From positions 434,001-498,000 of the forward strand of contig NZ_SIHY01000001.1 of NCBI RefSeq assembly GCF_004320535.1: a DNA stretch of 64,000 nt, read 5' to 3'. The notes under the pieces were generated by a model. The model searched no databases. It was not told the DNA's origin and saw only the letters and a program-made list of their open reading frames with translations. The position numbers were made by a program, and so were the translations under genes. Source of the stretch: Arthrobacter sp. S41 (lineage in GTDB: Bacteria; Actinomycetota; Actinomycetes; Actinomycetales; Micrococcaceae). This document shows, in pieces, positions 16,572-24,541 of this stretch; position 1 is the first letter of the stretch, and the number at the start of each line of letters is the position of its first letter.

Positions 16572-18404
16572 CTACTTCTCTGGTTTAAAGGACAGATTAT
16601 TGTGGCTCGTGAAGTACGGTAGCACCCGCGAATTTTCAACACCCAAGCGCTTCATCAACATGCTGGAACCTACCCGCATACGCAAAAACACGTCGGTGGG
16701 CTTCTCTTGGGTGCGCGCTTCCTTTACCCCGGCGACGTCGATGGTGAACACGGCCTGTTGCTCATCAAATTCGCTGGCTGCATAGACCTTCACCTCAGCC
16801 TCATTGTCGCGCTGCACGATGACAAATTCAAAACCGGTGTCACGCGGCAATTTTGCCTTATGCGCCACGCTGATTTTCAGGGCACCGCGCTCCAAAAACT
16901 CCACCGATTTTAGCCGTGCGGAAAATTCTGGAACTTCTTGCCGGGCACCGAGCTGCTTGATCTTGGACGCGATGGACATGGTTTCCTCCCAGAGCGAGAC
17001 CAGGTCCCGCGAAGCATACTCTTGAGCAAATTTTCGAGCGTTGGCCGAAAGCTGCGCCGCCAATTGTGGATCGGTCATTAACTGTTCAGCGCGATCAGCC
17101 ATCCGGGTAATGTCACCGGCCGGAACCAAGAAGCCGTTGACCGAATCTTGGATGCTATCGGCCGGGCCAAAGTTGATGTCGAAGGATATCGGCACACAGC
17201 CCTGGGCCTGAGCTTCAAGCAACACCAAAGCCTGGCCCTCATTGCTAGAGGTAAACAACTGCGCTGTGCAGGTGGCAAAGAAGGTTGGCAACTTATCGGA
17301 GAAGCCGTGGAAAATCACCGCATCTTCAACGCCGAGCTTGGCGCACAGCTGCTCAAGTTTTTCCCGTTGGGATCCCTGGCCGACCACATGCAAGACCGGA
17401 GCATGTCCGCGGCGCACCAATTCGGCCACCACTTTAATGGCTGCCGCCACGTTTTTATTGGTGGTCAGCGATCCGGCGGCGATCAATTGCGTTGGCTTTC
17501 GTTCCGGTGCATCCTGGCCCTCGACTACCGGGGTGACCGCGCTGGATTTGAGCGGATTGGGGATCACAAACGTAGTATCGGCATCACCAAAACGGCGGTT
17601 ATAAATGGCGCGTTGCCCCTCGGTGAGGAACACAAAACCGTCCCACAATTTTCGTTGGGCGATCACCGGGGAATGTGGATCGGACAGCTCACCGGTGAGC
17701 AGGCTTTCGCCCTTGGTCACGTGCACACTGTGGAAGGCGTACAACTTAGGCACGATCTTGGTTTCCCAGCTCCCGAGCATCGAGGCGGTGTACTTGCTGT
17801 CCACCACCACCAAGGTATTGTCGCGATCGGCCAACTGGCTTAACCAATGCCGGTACAAGGAGGCTGCGCTCGGGAAACGCGCGGTGATATTACCGGCACG
17901 ATCAAGCACCTCGACGATGCGACGGTTTTTCCCGGTAGTATCGGTAAATCGGGTATCAAGTAGGAAGGTGCTGCCGTCCTTGCGCAAAAAACGTAACTGC
18001 GTGGTGGCCGCGTCCGGCCCGGCCGAACTGCTCTGGCTAAAGGCAAGCTGTGGCTCATCGCCGTAGTACACCGTATGTTGCAGTTCAAAATCCTGATGTT
18101 CCGGCTGCGCCTTGCGCTCCGGAATCCTATCCTGCGCGGTGATATCGTGTTGTGCCAAGAACGAGTAGATGTTCAGCACCTGCACCTTGGGATCCAACTT
18201 ACCGCGCGCCACCAGATCCTCAACGGTCTGCGACAGCTTCGGGTCGCGATTAAAGGTGACGATAAACGAGCGGCCATAACGTTGCGCAAAAAGCCCAGCG
18301 CGTTGGGTGCACACCGTAGTCATGCCACCAAATTCGCGTTCGAGCTTCCACGTCACCATGTAGGCGTCAAGTTCTTCGCTGCGTTCTTCGCTGCGCAAAG
18401 CCAC
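16572..18404 (-). CDS. TagE-like GT4 glycosyltransferase
   Basis: The 610-aa protein matches poly(glycerol-phosphate) glucosyltransferases: an N-terminal beta-rich domain (about 1-280) and a GT-B fold with the nucleotide-sugar part near 300-500. The motifs GSLTTNKNVAAAIKV, HVVGQGSQREKLEQL and FTSSNEGQALVLLEAQAQGCVPI (the E-x7-E region) are visible. Family members add glucose from UDP-glucose to teichoic acid in the cytoplasm. GTG 18404 is chosen because AAGGAA lies 7 bases upstream; the frame is open to 18476 but without support. The C-terminal 110 residues are beta-rich. It forms a likely unit with the acetyltransferase at 15728. Confidence 0.85.
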   Translation of the reverse strand: MALRSEERSEELDAYMVTWKLEREFGGMTTVCTQRAGLFAQRYGRSFIVTFNRDPKLSQTVEDLVARGKLDPKVQVLNIYSFLAQHDITAQDRIPERKAQPEHQDFELQHTVYYGDEPQLAFSQSSSAGPDAATTQLRFLRKDGSTFLLDTRFTDTTGKNRRIVEVLDRAGNITARFPSAASLYRHWLSQLADRDNTLVVVDSKYTASMLGSWETKIVPKLYAFHSVHVTKGESLLTGELSDPHSPVIAQRKLWDGFVFLTEGQRAIYNRRFGDADTTFVIPNPLKSSAVTPVVEGQDAPERKPTQLIAAGSLTTNKNVAAAIKVVAELVRRGHAPVLHVVGQGSQREKLEQLCAKLGVEDAVIFHGFSDKLPTFFATCTAQLFTSSNEGQALVLLEAQAQGCVPISFDINFGPADSIQDSVNGFLVPAGDITRMADRAEQLMTDPQLAAQLSANARKFAQEYASRDLVSLWEETMSIASKIKQLGARQEVPEFSARLKSVEFLERGALKISVAHKAKLPRDTGFEFVIVQRDNEAEVKVYAASEFDEQQAVFTIDVAGVKEARTQEKPTDVFLRMRVGSSMLMKRLGVENSRVLPYFTSHNNLSFKPEK

Positions 18405-18620
18405 GGGGGTATTCCTTCGGTCGATCTCAAAAACGTCGAACGCAACCGGCCGACATCTAAGCGCCAGCGCATCCAACTTTTACCCTACAGTCGCCTAGCT
18501 CATTGTGCGCAGTGGATCAGCAACTTGGCACGAGTCGAACAGCGCCTATACAGCATCACACTTACCCACAGCCGGTATTTTTTGTGCCCGATCCTCCCGC
18601 CGCCGCACCATGATGTCCCC

Positions 18621-20330
18621 ATGAGCATTCATCAGTTGGCCGCCACCCTGGCAGCACTGCGCATCAGCCTCACCGGAAATTTCCCCCGTGGCGCCACCGC
18701 ACTGCTGCTGGAAATCATGGCCGCCTGCTGCACGCTCTTGCTCCGCCTTTCCCACACGCTGCGCACCAGCACCGACCCGCGCATCGCCGCCGCCCACGCC
18801 CAACTGATTGAAACCCTGCACCGCTACACCCTGCGCGAACAGCTGCACAGCATCATCGCGCTGGAATCCACCGGCGCGCACCTGCTCACCGATGAGGACC
18901 TGGCCGCCGTCCGCACCGGCACCACCGACTTTTCCACCCCCGCCCATCAGCATTCAGGCCGCGCGCACTACCTGAACACCGCCGACTTCGCCGCCAAATT
19001 TCTGGACCTCAACGCCCACGAGGCGATGCGCCGGGTGAACGACGCACACCTACTAATCGCCCGCCGCGCCATCGACGGCAGCACCATGCCTCCGCGCCTG
19101 ACCAAATTAGCCGACCTCTACACTTCTTCGGCCGATCTTGACCCCCGTATGGTGGCCCGCGCTGCCCGCGCGCTGGACTCCTTTGAGCCAACCGACACTT
19201 GTTTTGAAGGGCTACCCCTCGCGCCCATCGCCCTCCACTCCGACGGCCAGCTACTTGAAGATCACGCAGTGCAGCTTCTGGCTGAACCCGAACGCAACAC
19301 CCGCGAAAGCCTACTGAACAACTTCATCTCCGCCGAACGCAAAGCGCGCAAAGAAACCACAGCTCCCGAATGCGGACTGTTTTTACAGAGCCAGGTGGGG
19401 GACCGCGACATCTGGAAGCTAGTTGTCGCCGGCGATCAGCGCGAGGAAATGCGCTCCCACGCCGCCCAGAGTGATAACCCGCGCACCGATGCCGGCAAAT
19501 CTGCCCGCGCTGACCAGTCCGGCTCACCTGATGAAACGCAGGCGTCAAAAGATCAAGACCACCCGGCAGACGACGGACCCCTGAACAGCGATGCACCCCT
19601 GAACAGCGATGCACCCTTGAACAGCGATGCCCTCTTTAACAGCAACGACCCCATGCCACCGTGGGCCCAAGACCCCACGCCCGAAACGCAGCCCTTGTTA
19701 AAGGAGGGAGAACAAAACACAGGTTTTGTTAATCCCAGCGCGCAGGTTCCCGGCGACGGTAATATCTCGGTCGCTCAACGACGCCTGAACGCCCTGCTCG
19801 CGGCCATGAAAAATTCGGATCCGAGCAACACCGCCAAAACCGTCACCCCAAAGATCGCCATCCACATCAAGCTCGACGCATTGGCGGATCTAAAAAATCT
19901 GGACAAGCTCACCTCTATCACCGAACACGGACTAAAACTCGGGCCGGCAGATACGGGCCAACTAATCTGCCAAGGCGACATCTATCGGGTAATTTTTGGC
20001 CCCAATTCTCAACCGCTCGACGTAGGTCGATCTCAACGCTTCTTCACCGAGGCGATGAAGCGCGCCATTTATGCTCGCGATAAAGGCTGCATCGTTCCGG
20101 GCTGCACCGCGCCGGTGGAAATGCTCGAATACCACCACAACAATTGGTGGGAAAACGGCGGCTGCACCTCGAGCGCCAATGGCAGTTGCCTGTGCCGCGC
20201 CCATCACCATGCGATCCATGCCGGATTGTTAACGCTGAGCACCATCGGGGGACTGGCGTACATCACGCTGCCCAAACATCTTGATCCGCTCCAGATCCCG
20301 GCCCGAAACCGGATCCACTCGGTGCCCTAA
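18621..20330 (+). CDS. DUF222 / HNH endonuclease-domain protein
   Basis: The 569-aa protein from ATG 18621 belongs to the 13E12-type family common in actinobacteria: an N-terminal helical DUF222 region (about 20-240) and a C-terminal HNH nuclease domain with CIVPGCTAPVEMLEYHH, NNWWENGG, and SCLCRAHHHAIHAG (about 495-535). The middle (about 275-390) is disordered, acidic and contains three perfect-frame PLNSDA repeats. The frame stays open to 18075, but that part overlaps the glycosyltransferase gene on the other strand and is rejected. Function of the family is not established; many copies per genome are typical. Confidence 0.85.
   Translation: MSIHQLAATLAALRISLTGNFPRGATALLLEIMAACCTLLLRLSHTLRTSTDPRIAAAHAQLIETLHRYTLREQLHSIIALESTGAHLLTDEDLAAVRTGTTDFSTPAHQHSGRAHYLNTADFAAKFLDLNAHEAMRRVNDAHLLIARRAIDGSTMPPRLTKLADLYTSSADLDPRMVARAARALDSFEPTDTCFEGLPLAPIALHSDGQLLEDHAVQLLAEPERNTRESLLNNFISAERKARKETTAPECGLFLQSQVGDRDIWKLVVAGDQREEMRSHAAQSDNPRTDAGKSARADQSGSPDETQASKDQDHPADDGPLNSDAPLNSDAPLNSDALFNSNDPMPPWAQDPTPETQPLLKEGEQNTGFVNPSAQVPGDGNISVAQRRLNALLAAMKNSDPSNTAKTVTPKIAIHIKLDALADLKNLDKLTSITEHGLKLGPADTGQLICQGDIYRVIFGPNSQPLDVGRSQRFFTEAMKRAIYARDKGCIVPGCTAPVEMLEYHHNNWWENGGCTSSANGSCLCRAHHHAIHAGLLTLSTIGGLAYITLPKHLDPLQIPARNRIHSVP
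19577..19648 (+). repeat. 18-bp tandem repeat inside the HNH gene
   Basis: Units at 19577-19594, 19595-19612 and 19613-19630 are nearly identical (consensus ACCCCTGAACAGCGATGC; unit 3 differs by one base), and a fourth unit to 19648 is degenerate. They encode PLNSDA in the disordered linker. Confidence 0.9.
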
Positions 20331-20441
20331 CCTGACCCCCGAGCCAAACCCCGAGCTAAAGTAGAGCTACCGGTTAACAACGCGATAACTATGCGAGTGA
20401 TCAACCTCATGACATCAGCGCCACGCGCGACCAAAATAGAG

Positions 20442-20471
20442 TTGGCCAGCATGCTCGCTCTCTGGCATAAT
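20442..20471 (+). promoter_or_regulatory. Candidate rpsP operon promoter
   Basis: TTGGCC (20442-20447) and CATAAT (20466-20471) are 18 bases apart. A 5' leader of about 130 bases follows to the rpsP start. No gene is seen in 20331-20607. Confidence 0.5.
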
Positions 20472-20607
20472 TGCAGGGTACTCGATTTGATTCGGCCCCT
20501 CTCTCCGCTTCGAATCCTGTCCCTTTTAGAGTCCGATCAGTAAGGCCTGCCCCACAGGTGCTAAAAATTGGGCTCGACCATGTTGAGAAACAGGAGTGAC
20601 CACTACA

Positions 20608-21018
20608 GTGGCCGTTAAAATTCGTCTGAAGCGCTTCGGTAAGATGCGCGCACCTTTCTACCGCGTTGTTGTCATGGACTCCCGCGCTAAGCGCGATGGC
20701 CGTGCCATCGAGGAGATCGGTAAGTACCACCCAACCGAGAACCCATCGATCATCGAGATCGATTCTGAGCGTGCTCAGTACTGGCTGTCCGTTGGCGCTC
20801 AGCCATCGGAGCAGGTTCACAAGTTGCTGAACATCACCGGTGACTGGCAGAAGTTCAAGGGCATCGATGGCCAGGAAGGCACCTACAAGGTTGCCGAGCC
20901 TAAGCCAGCATTCGTTGCACCTGACAAGGGCTCAGTGATCCTCCCAGAGGCAATCACCAAGAAGGCTGAAAAGCCAGCTGCTGAAGAGGCAGAGGCCGAA
21001 GCTACCGAGGCTGAGTAA
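20608..21018 (+). CDS. rpsP: 30S ribosomal protein S16
   Basis: S16 is a small-subunit assembly protein. The sequence begins [22 protein letters not shown] and continues [19 protein letters not shown], the classic family pattern. GTG 20608 is the start expected from the family and has AGGAG 11 bases upstream; an in-frame GTG at 20596 is too close to that site. The 136-aa product has a C-terminal Ala/Glu-rich extension (about 105-136), usual in actinobacteria. It leads the operon rpsP-khpA-(hairpin)-rimM-trmD. Confidence 0.97.
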   Translation: MAVKIRLKRFGKMRAPFYRVVVMDSRAKRDGRAIEEIGKYHPTENPSIIEIDSERAQYWLSVGAQPSEQVHKLLNITGDWQKFKGIDGQEGTYKVAEPKPAFVAPDKGSVILPEAITKKAEKPAAEEAEAEATEAE

Positions 21019-21020
21019 CA

Positions 21021-21263
21021 GTGCTCGTTGATGCGCTCGACCATATGGTTCGCGGAATCGTTGAGGAACCGGAAGACGTCAAGGTTGCCTTGAAGTCCAC
21101 CCGCCGCGGCGATCTGCTCGAAGTACGGGTCAACCCTGAAGATCTCGGTCGTGTGATCGGACGTCAGGGACGCACCGCACGAGCACTGCGTACCGTCATG
21201 GCAGCGCTGGCCAAGGAATCGGTTCGTGTTGATGTTATCGACACCGACCGTCGCCGCGGCTAA
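21021..21263 (+). CDS. khpA: KH-domain RNA-binding protein KhpA
   Basis: This 80-aa protein is almost entirely one KH domain, with the GxxG loop in VIGRQGRTARALRTVM (about residues 50-65). KhpA proteins bind RNA, often with KhpB/Jag. It starts at GTG 21021, two bases after the rpsP stop, so it is translationally coupled to rpsP. This position between rpsP and rimM is conserved in Gram-positive bacteria. Confidence 0.95.
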   Translation: MLVDALDHMVRGIVEEPEDVKVALKSTRRGDLLEVRVNPEDLGRVIGRQGRTARALRTVMAALAKESVRVDVIDTDRRRG

Positions 21264-21297
21264 GCAACTGCAGCTCAACTTCTAGTTGGCTTCATTT

Positions 21298-21345
21298 CGA
21301 AAGGAGTTTCCGTCCTACAAGTGACGGGAACTCCTTTCGTGTTTC
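21298..21345 (+). terminator. Strong hairpin between khpA and rimM
   Basis: A 17-bp stem with one G-T pair (21298-21314 with 21323-21339) is followed by TGTTT, a weak T run. It lies inside an otherwise continuous operon, so it may act as partial terminator or attenuator that lowers rimM-trmD relative to rpsP. Confidence 0.65.
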
Positions 21346-21410
21346 ACCCAGATATTGCACCCCACCTCCCGGCGTATCCCCGGATCACCACGCAGAAAGA
21401 GCAGCAGACT

Positions 21411-21980
21411 ATGCGATTGCAGGTTGCCCGTATTGGTAAGCCCCACGGTATCCGTGGCGAAGTCACCGCCCAGGTCCAGACCGACAACCCCGAAGAGCGA
21501 TTCACCCCTGGGGTGGAGATCATCGTGGTCGATGGCCCGGTCAAAACCCTCACGGTGAAAAACGCGCGCTGGAACAAGACCATTTTGCTGCTCTCCTTCC
21601 AGGAGATCTCCGACCGCAACCAGGCTGAAACCCTGCGCGGCGCACGACTGGAAATTGAAGTCTCCGACGTGCCAGAGGATGACTCCGACGAGTGGTACGA
21701 GCACGAGCTGCTGGACCTGAAGGTCATGCTCGATGGCCAGCAGGTTGGCGTGATCACCGGACTACGCACCAACCCTGCCCAAGACCTTTTGGTCTTTGAG
21801 GACAACGACGGACAGGAAATCTACCTGCCCTTCGTCGACGAGTTTGTCCCGGATGTCGATCCGGAAGCCGGCATCGTCGTCATCACCCCACCAGCGGGCC
21901 TGCTCACCCTCAATAGCGACGACGCGGACGACGAAGCGCAGCTCGACAACGAGAACTCCAGCGATCAGGAAGAGCGCTAA
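21411..21980 (+). CDS. rimM: Ribosome maturation factor RimM
   Basis: RimM binds S19 and helps process the 16S rRNA 3' domain during 30S assembly. The 189-aa protein starts MRLQVARIGKPHGIRGEVTAQ, the family signature, followed by the N-terminal beta-barrel (about 1-90) and the PRC-barrel domain with WYEHELLDLKV (about 97-165). The tail is acidic (DDADDEAQLDNENSSDQEE). ATG 21411 is chosen by family alignment; the longer frame from 21321 runs through the upstream hairpin. trmD follows 3 bases after the stop. Confidence 0.95.
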   Translation: MRLQVARIGKPHGIRGEVTAQVQTDNPEERFTPGVEIIVVDGPVKTLTVKNARWNKTILLLSFQEISDRNQAETLRGARLEIEVSDVPEDDSDEWYEHELLDLKVMLDGQQVGVITGLRTNPAQDLLVFEDNDGQEIYLPFVDEFVPDVDPEAGIVVITPPAGLLTLNSDDADDEAQLDNENSSDQEER

Positions 21981-21983
21981 GCC

Positions 21984-22841
21984 ATGCGTCTTGATGTCAT
22001 CTCGATCTTCCCGGAGTACCTGCAGCCGCTTTCACTGTCGCTGATCGGCCGCGCCGCCCAAGACGGAATTCTGGACCTGAATCTCACCAACCTGCGTGAC
22101 TTCACCGAGGATAAGCACCGCAAGGTGGACGACACTCCCTACGGTGGTGGCGCTGGCATGGTCATGATGCCCGAGCCATGGGGCCAGGCCCTTGATTCGG
22201 TACGCTCTGCTAACGCGCAAGGCCCCAAGCCAACGCTGATTGTTCCTTCGCCTGCCGGCGCGGTCTTCAACCAGCAGATGGCCTACGATCTGGCCGAAGA
22301 AGAGCACCTGGTCTTCGCCTGCGGCCGTTATGAAGGCATCGACGAACGTGTCATCGACTACGCGCACGAGAATTTTAATGTCATCCCGGTTTCCATCGGC
22401 GACTACGTGCTTAATGGGGGAGAAGTAGCGGTCATGGTGATGGTTGAGGCCATCGCCCGCCTGATCCCGGGCGTGATCGGCAACCCTGAGTCGCTGGTCG
22501 AAGAATCCCACTCCGATGTGCTGCTGGAATACCCGGTCTACACCAAGCCGTCCTCATGGCGTGGCCGAGAGGTCCCCGAGGTTCTGCTCGGTGGCAATCA
22601 CCAGCGTGTGGGTCGATTCCGTCGCGACGAACAGATTAAGCGCACCGCCGCCCGTCGCCCGGACTTGATCGAGCAGCTCGACGTGCAATCGCTGAACCGT
22701 CGCGACCGTGATGCCCTCTGGCACAACGGCTTTGCCGTAGTTGAAGGGACGATCACCCCTAAGTCGCAGCTGGAGTGGGCCACCGGCGCCGGCGCCGAAA
22801 CCAGTCCGGCAACCGCACCAGATCCGGAATCGGCCAGCTAA
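21984..22841 (+). CDS. trmD: tRNA (guanine37-N1)-methyltransferase
   Basis: TrmD methylates G37 next to the anticodon using SAM and prevents frameshifting. The 285-aa SPOUT-class protein starts [16 protein letters not shown], has [13 protein letters not shown] near residue 50, [11 protein letters not shown] near 113 and [11 protein letters not shown] near 133, the knotted SAM site. The C-terminal part from about 255 is an Ala/Pro-rich extension. It is in the rpsP operon, just after rimM. Confidence 0.97.
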   Translation: MRLDVISIFPEYLQPLSLSLIGRAAQDGILDLNLTNLRDFTEDKHRKVDDTPYGGGAGMVMMPEPWGQALDSVRSANAQGPKPTLIVPSPAGAVFNQQMAYDLAEEEHLVFACGRYEGIDERVIDYAHENFNVIPVSIGDYVLNGGEVAVMVMVEAIARLIPGVIGNPESLVEESHSDVLLEYPVYTKPSSWRGREVPEVLLGGNHQRVGRFRRDEQIKRTAARRPDLIEQLDVQSLNRRDRDALWHNGFAVVEGTITPKSQLEWATGAGAETSPATAPDPESAS

Positions 22842-22868
22842 GAGGTCAACATCACGACGGCTTAATTT

Positions 22869-22897
22869 CTGGCAGACTCGCGTCCGCTAGTTAGATA
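22869..22897 (+). promoter_or_regulatory. Candidate rplS promoter with long leader
   Basis: CTGGCA (22869-22874) and TAGATA (22892-22897) are 17 bases apart, giving a leader of about 185 bases before rplS. The leader contains an ACCGATTG/CAATCGGT hairpin near 22974-22997, which could be a regulatory structure. Confidence 0.45.
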
Positions 22898-23092
22898 CGG
22901 CATAATTGTTTCTTGGTGTGTTTTTGTCCGGCTCCTGCCGCAGGGGGACGACTGGATATGAAAGAACCACCGCACCGATTGCTAGAGCCAATCGGTGGTA
23001 TACGTTCCGGGGAGTTCGCAAAGCCGATGGCTAGCGAAGAGCCCCGCTACGAGGATTCGGTGACCTGCGGCATTGATCCTAGGAGATGCAAC

Positions 23093-23452
23093 ATGCATTT
23101 ACTTGACTCTGTTGATTCAGCTTCGCTGCGTTCAGACATTCCAGCTTTCGGTGCCGGCGATACCTTGAAGGTACACGTCAACATCATCGAAGGTAAGAAC
23201 TCGCGTGTCCAGGTATTCCAGGGCTACGTTGTAGGTCGTCACGGCGACGGCATTCGCGAAACCTTCACCGTTCGCAAGGTATCCTTCGGTACCGGTGTTG
23301 AGCGTACCTTCCCAGTTCACTCCCCAATCATCGACAAGATTGAGGTTGTAACCAAGGGCGACGTACGTCGTGCCAAGCTGTACTACATGCGCGATCGTCA
23401 CGGTAAGGCTGCTCGCATCCGCGAGAAGCGTGACTTCAACGCAAAGAAGTAA
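23093..23452 (+). CDS. rplS: 50S ribosomal protein L19
   Basis: L19 sits at the 30S/50S interface. The 119-aa product starts [19 protein letters not shown] and contains [25 protein letters not shown] and [19 protein letters not shown], all characteristic. ATG 23093 has AGGAG at 23081-23085. The frame is open upstream to 22913, but that part is leader sequence. It is followed 13 bases later by the first lepB gene. Confidence 0.97.
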   Translation: MHLLDSVDSASLRSDIPAFGAGDTLKVHVNIIEGKNSRVQVFQGYVVGRHGDGIRETFTVRKVSFGTGVERTFPVHSPIIDKIEVVTKGDVRRAKLYYMRDRHGKAARIREKRDFNAKK

Positions 23453-23465
23453 TCTGCGTTCTTCG

Positions 23466-24113
23466 ATGAACCAGACTGCCCGCTCCGAGCGAGCAACTTT
23501 GAAGCGCCGGGCCTTTTCATGGGTCTGGCGCTTCGCTGTACTCGCCATCATTCTCGGCCTGCTCTCTACCATTATCTTCCGCGCGAGCGTGATTGACCTG
23601 TTTCATATCGACTCCAACTCGATGCAGTCCACCCTGAACCCTGGCCAAAGCATCGCCGTTGACCGCCGAGCTTACAAAGACACCGATCCGCAGCGCGGGG
23701 ACGTGATCGTTTTTGACGGCCGCGGCTCATTCCTGCCCTATGCCAAGGCGAGTTTTGCCGACGATCTGCTCGGAGCACTGAGCCTGACGGGCACCGGCAG
23801 CAAGTACGTCAAGCGCGTCATTGGTATTGGCGGCGATACTATCGAGTGCAAAGGCACACCCTGCCAGCTCACCGTCAACGGTCAGCCCCTAGAAGAGCCC
23901 TACGTTTTTGACGGCGATGCACCAAGCGAGCAATCATTCTCGGTGAAGGTTCCTGAGGGCCGGCTCTGGGTGATGGGCGATCACCGCTCCGCCTCCAAAG
24001 ACTCGCGCTCCCTGCTTGGTGCCAGCGGTGGTGGCATGATCAGCGTTGAGCGTGTAACCGGCAAAGCAACCAACATCGTGTGGCCGCTGGACCAGAAATC
24101 CCAGATCCAATAA
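23466..24113 (+). CDS. lepB: Signal peptidase I (copy 1)
   Basis: Type I signal peptidase removes signal peptides at the outer face of the membrane. The 215-aa protein has one N-terminal membrane segment (about 19-40), the catalytic serine in DSNSMQSTL (Ser52), the general-base lysine in YVKRVIGIGGDT (about 118) and GDHRSASKDSR (about 180). It starts 13 bases after rplS and ends at a strong hairpin. A second lepB lies at 27806. In related genomes the two are usually adjacent, as I recall; here 3.7 kb separates them. Confidence 0.95.
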   Translation: MNQTARSERATLKRRAFSWVWRFAVLAIILGLLSTIIFRASVIDLFHIDSNSMQSTLNPGQSIAVDRRAYKDTDPQRGDVIVFDGRGSFLPYAKASFADDLLGALSLTGTGSKYVKRVIGIGGDTIECKGTPCQLTVNGQPLEEPYVFDGDAPSEQSFSVKVPEGRLWVMGDHRSASKDSRSLLGASGGGMISVERVTGKATNIVWPLDQKSQIQ

Positions 24114-24148
24114 ATGGCCCGTGCGCAACTGCCACAACGGCTGCAAAG

Positions 24149-24190
24149 TAGCGTCAGATGACGAAATCCTCGACATCTGACGCTATTTTT
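24149..24190 (+). terminator. Terminator after lepB copy 1
   Basis: A perfect 12-bp stem (24149-24160 with 24174-24185) is followed by TTTTT. Confidence 0.9.
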
Positions 24191-24541
24191 CGTTTCTCGT
24201 GTATTTTTTCGCAAGTTCCCAGACTCGACCGGGAATCTGTGTGTTTAGTATGGAATTTCTGCGACAGTACACAGGTTTCAATAAGCTGACTAGGCGCTAG
24301 AAAGAGTACTCCAATCTTAAACCAATTGAGTAACGGTGCGAGATGTGACCTAGTCGAAATTCGACAGCGCGCACTGACTAGGCGGTTTGCGTTTTGATGT
24401 TTATATTTTCGTTGGATTCCTTACTTGAAACCATACATTGCACCCGCTATTGTTTCATTTTGGTAACAACACCTGTGCTGAGGTGTGCCCGGAGGTATGG
24501 GCCGCGCTAGCACTCGCACCAAAAATGTGGGAGAAGCATTA
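24191..24541. other. Intergenic region with repeats before the protease gene
   Basis: No gene is seen. The 11-bp direct repeat CTGACTAGGCG occurs at 24286-24296 and 24374-24384. Between them is the perfect palindrome GTCGAAATTCGAC (24353-24365). These may be control sites for the protease gene. Confidence 0.5.

Noticed and set aside
17148-17843. 231-aa open frame opposite the TagE-like gene
   Set aside because: Antisense shadow; the - strand protein has clear GT4 motifs.
18075-18620. N-terminal extension of the HNH frame
   Set aside because: It overlaps the glycosyltransferase on the other strand and lacks family similarity; ATG 18621 starts the DUF222 region.
22913-23092. N-terminal extension of L19
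   Set aside because: L19 family starts at MHLLDSV; upstream bases look like an untranslated leader with a hairpin.
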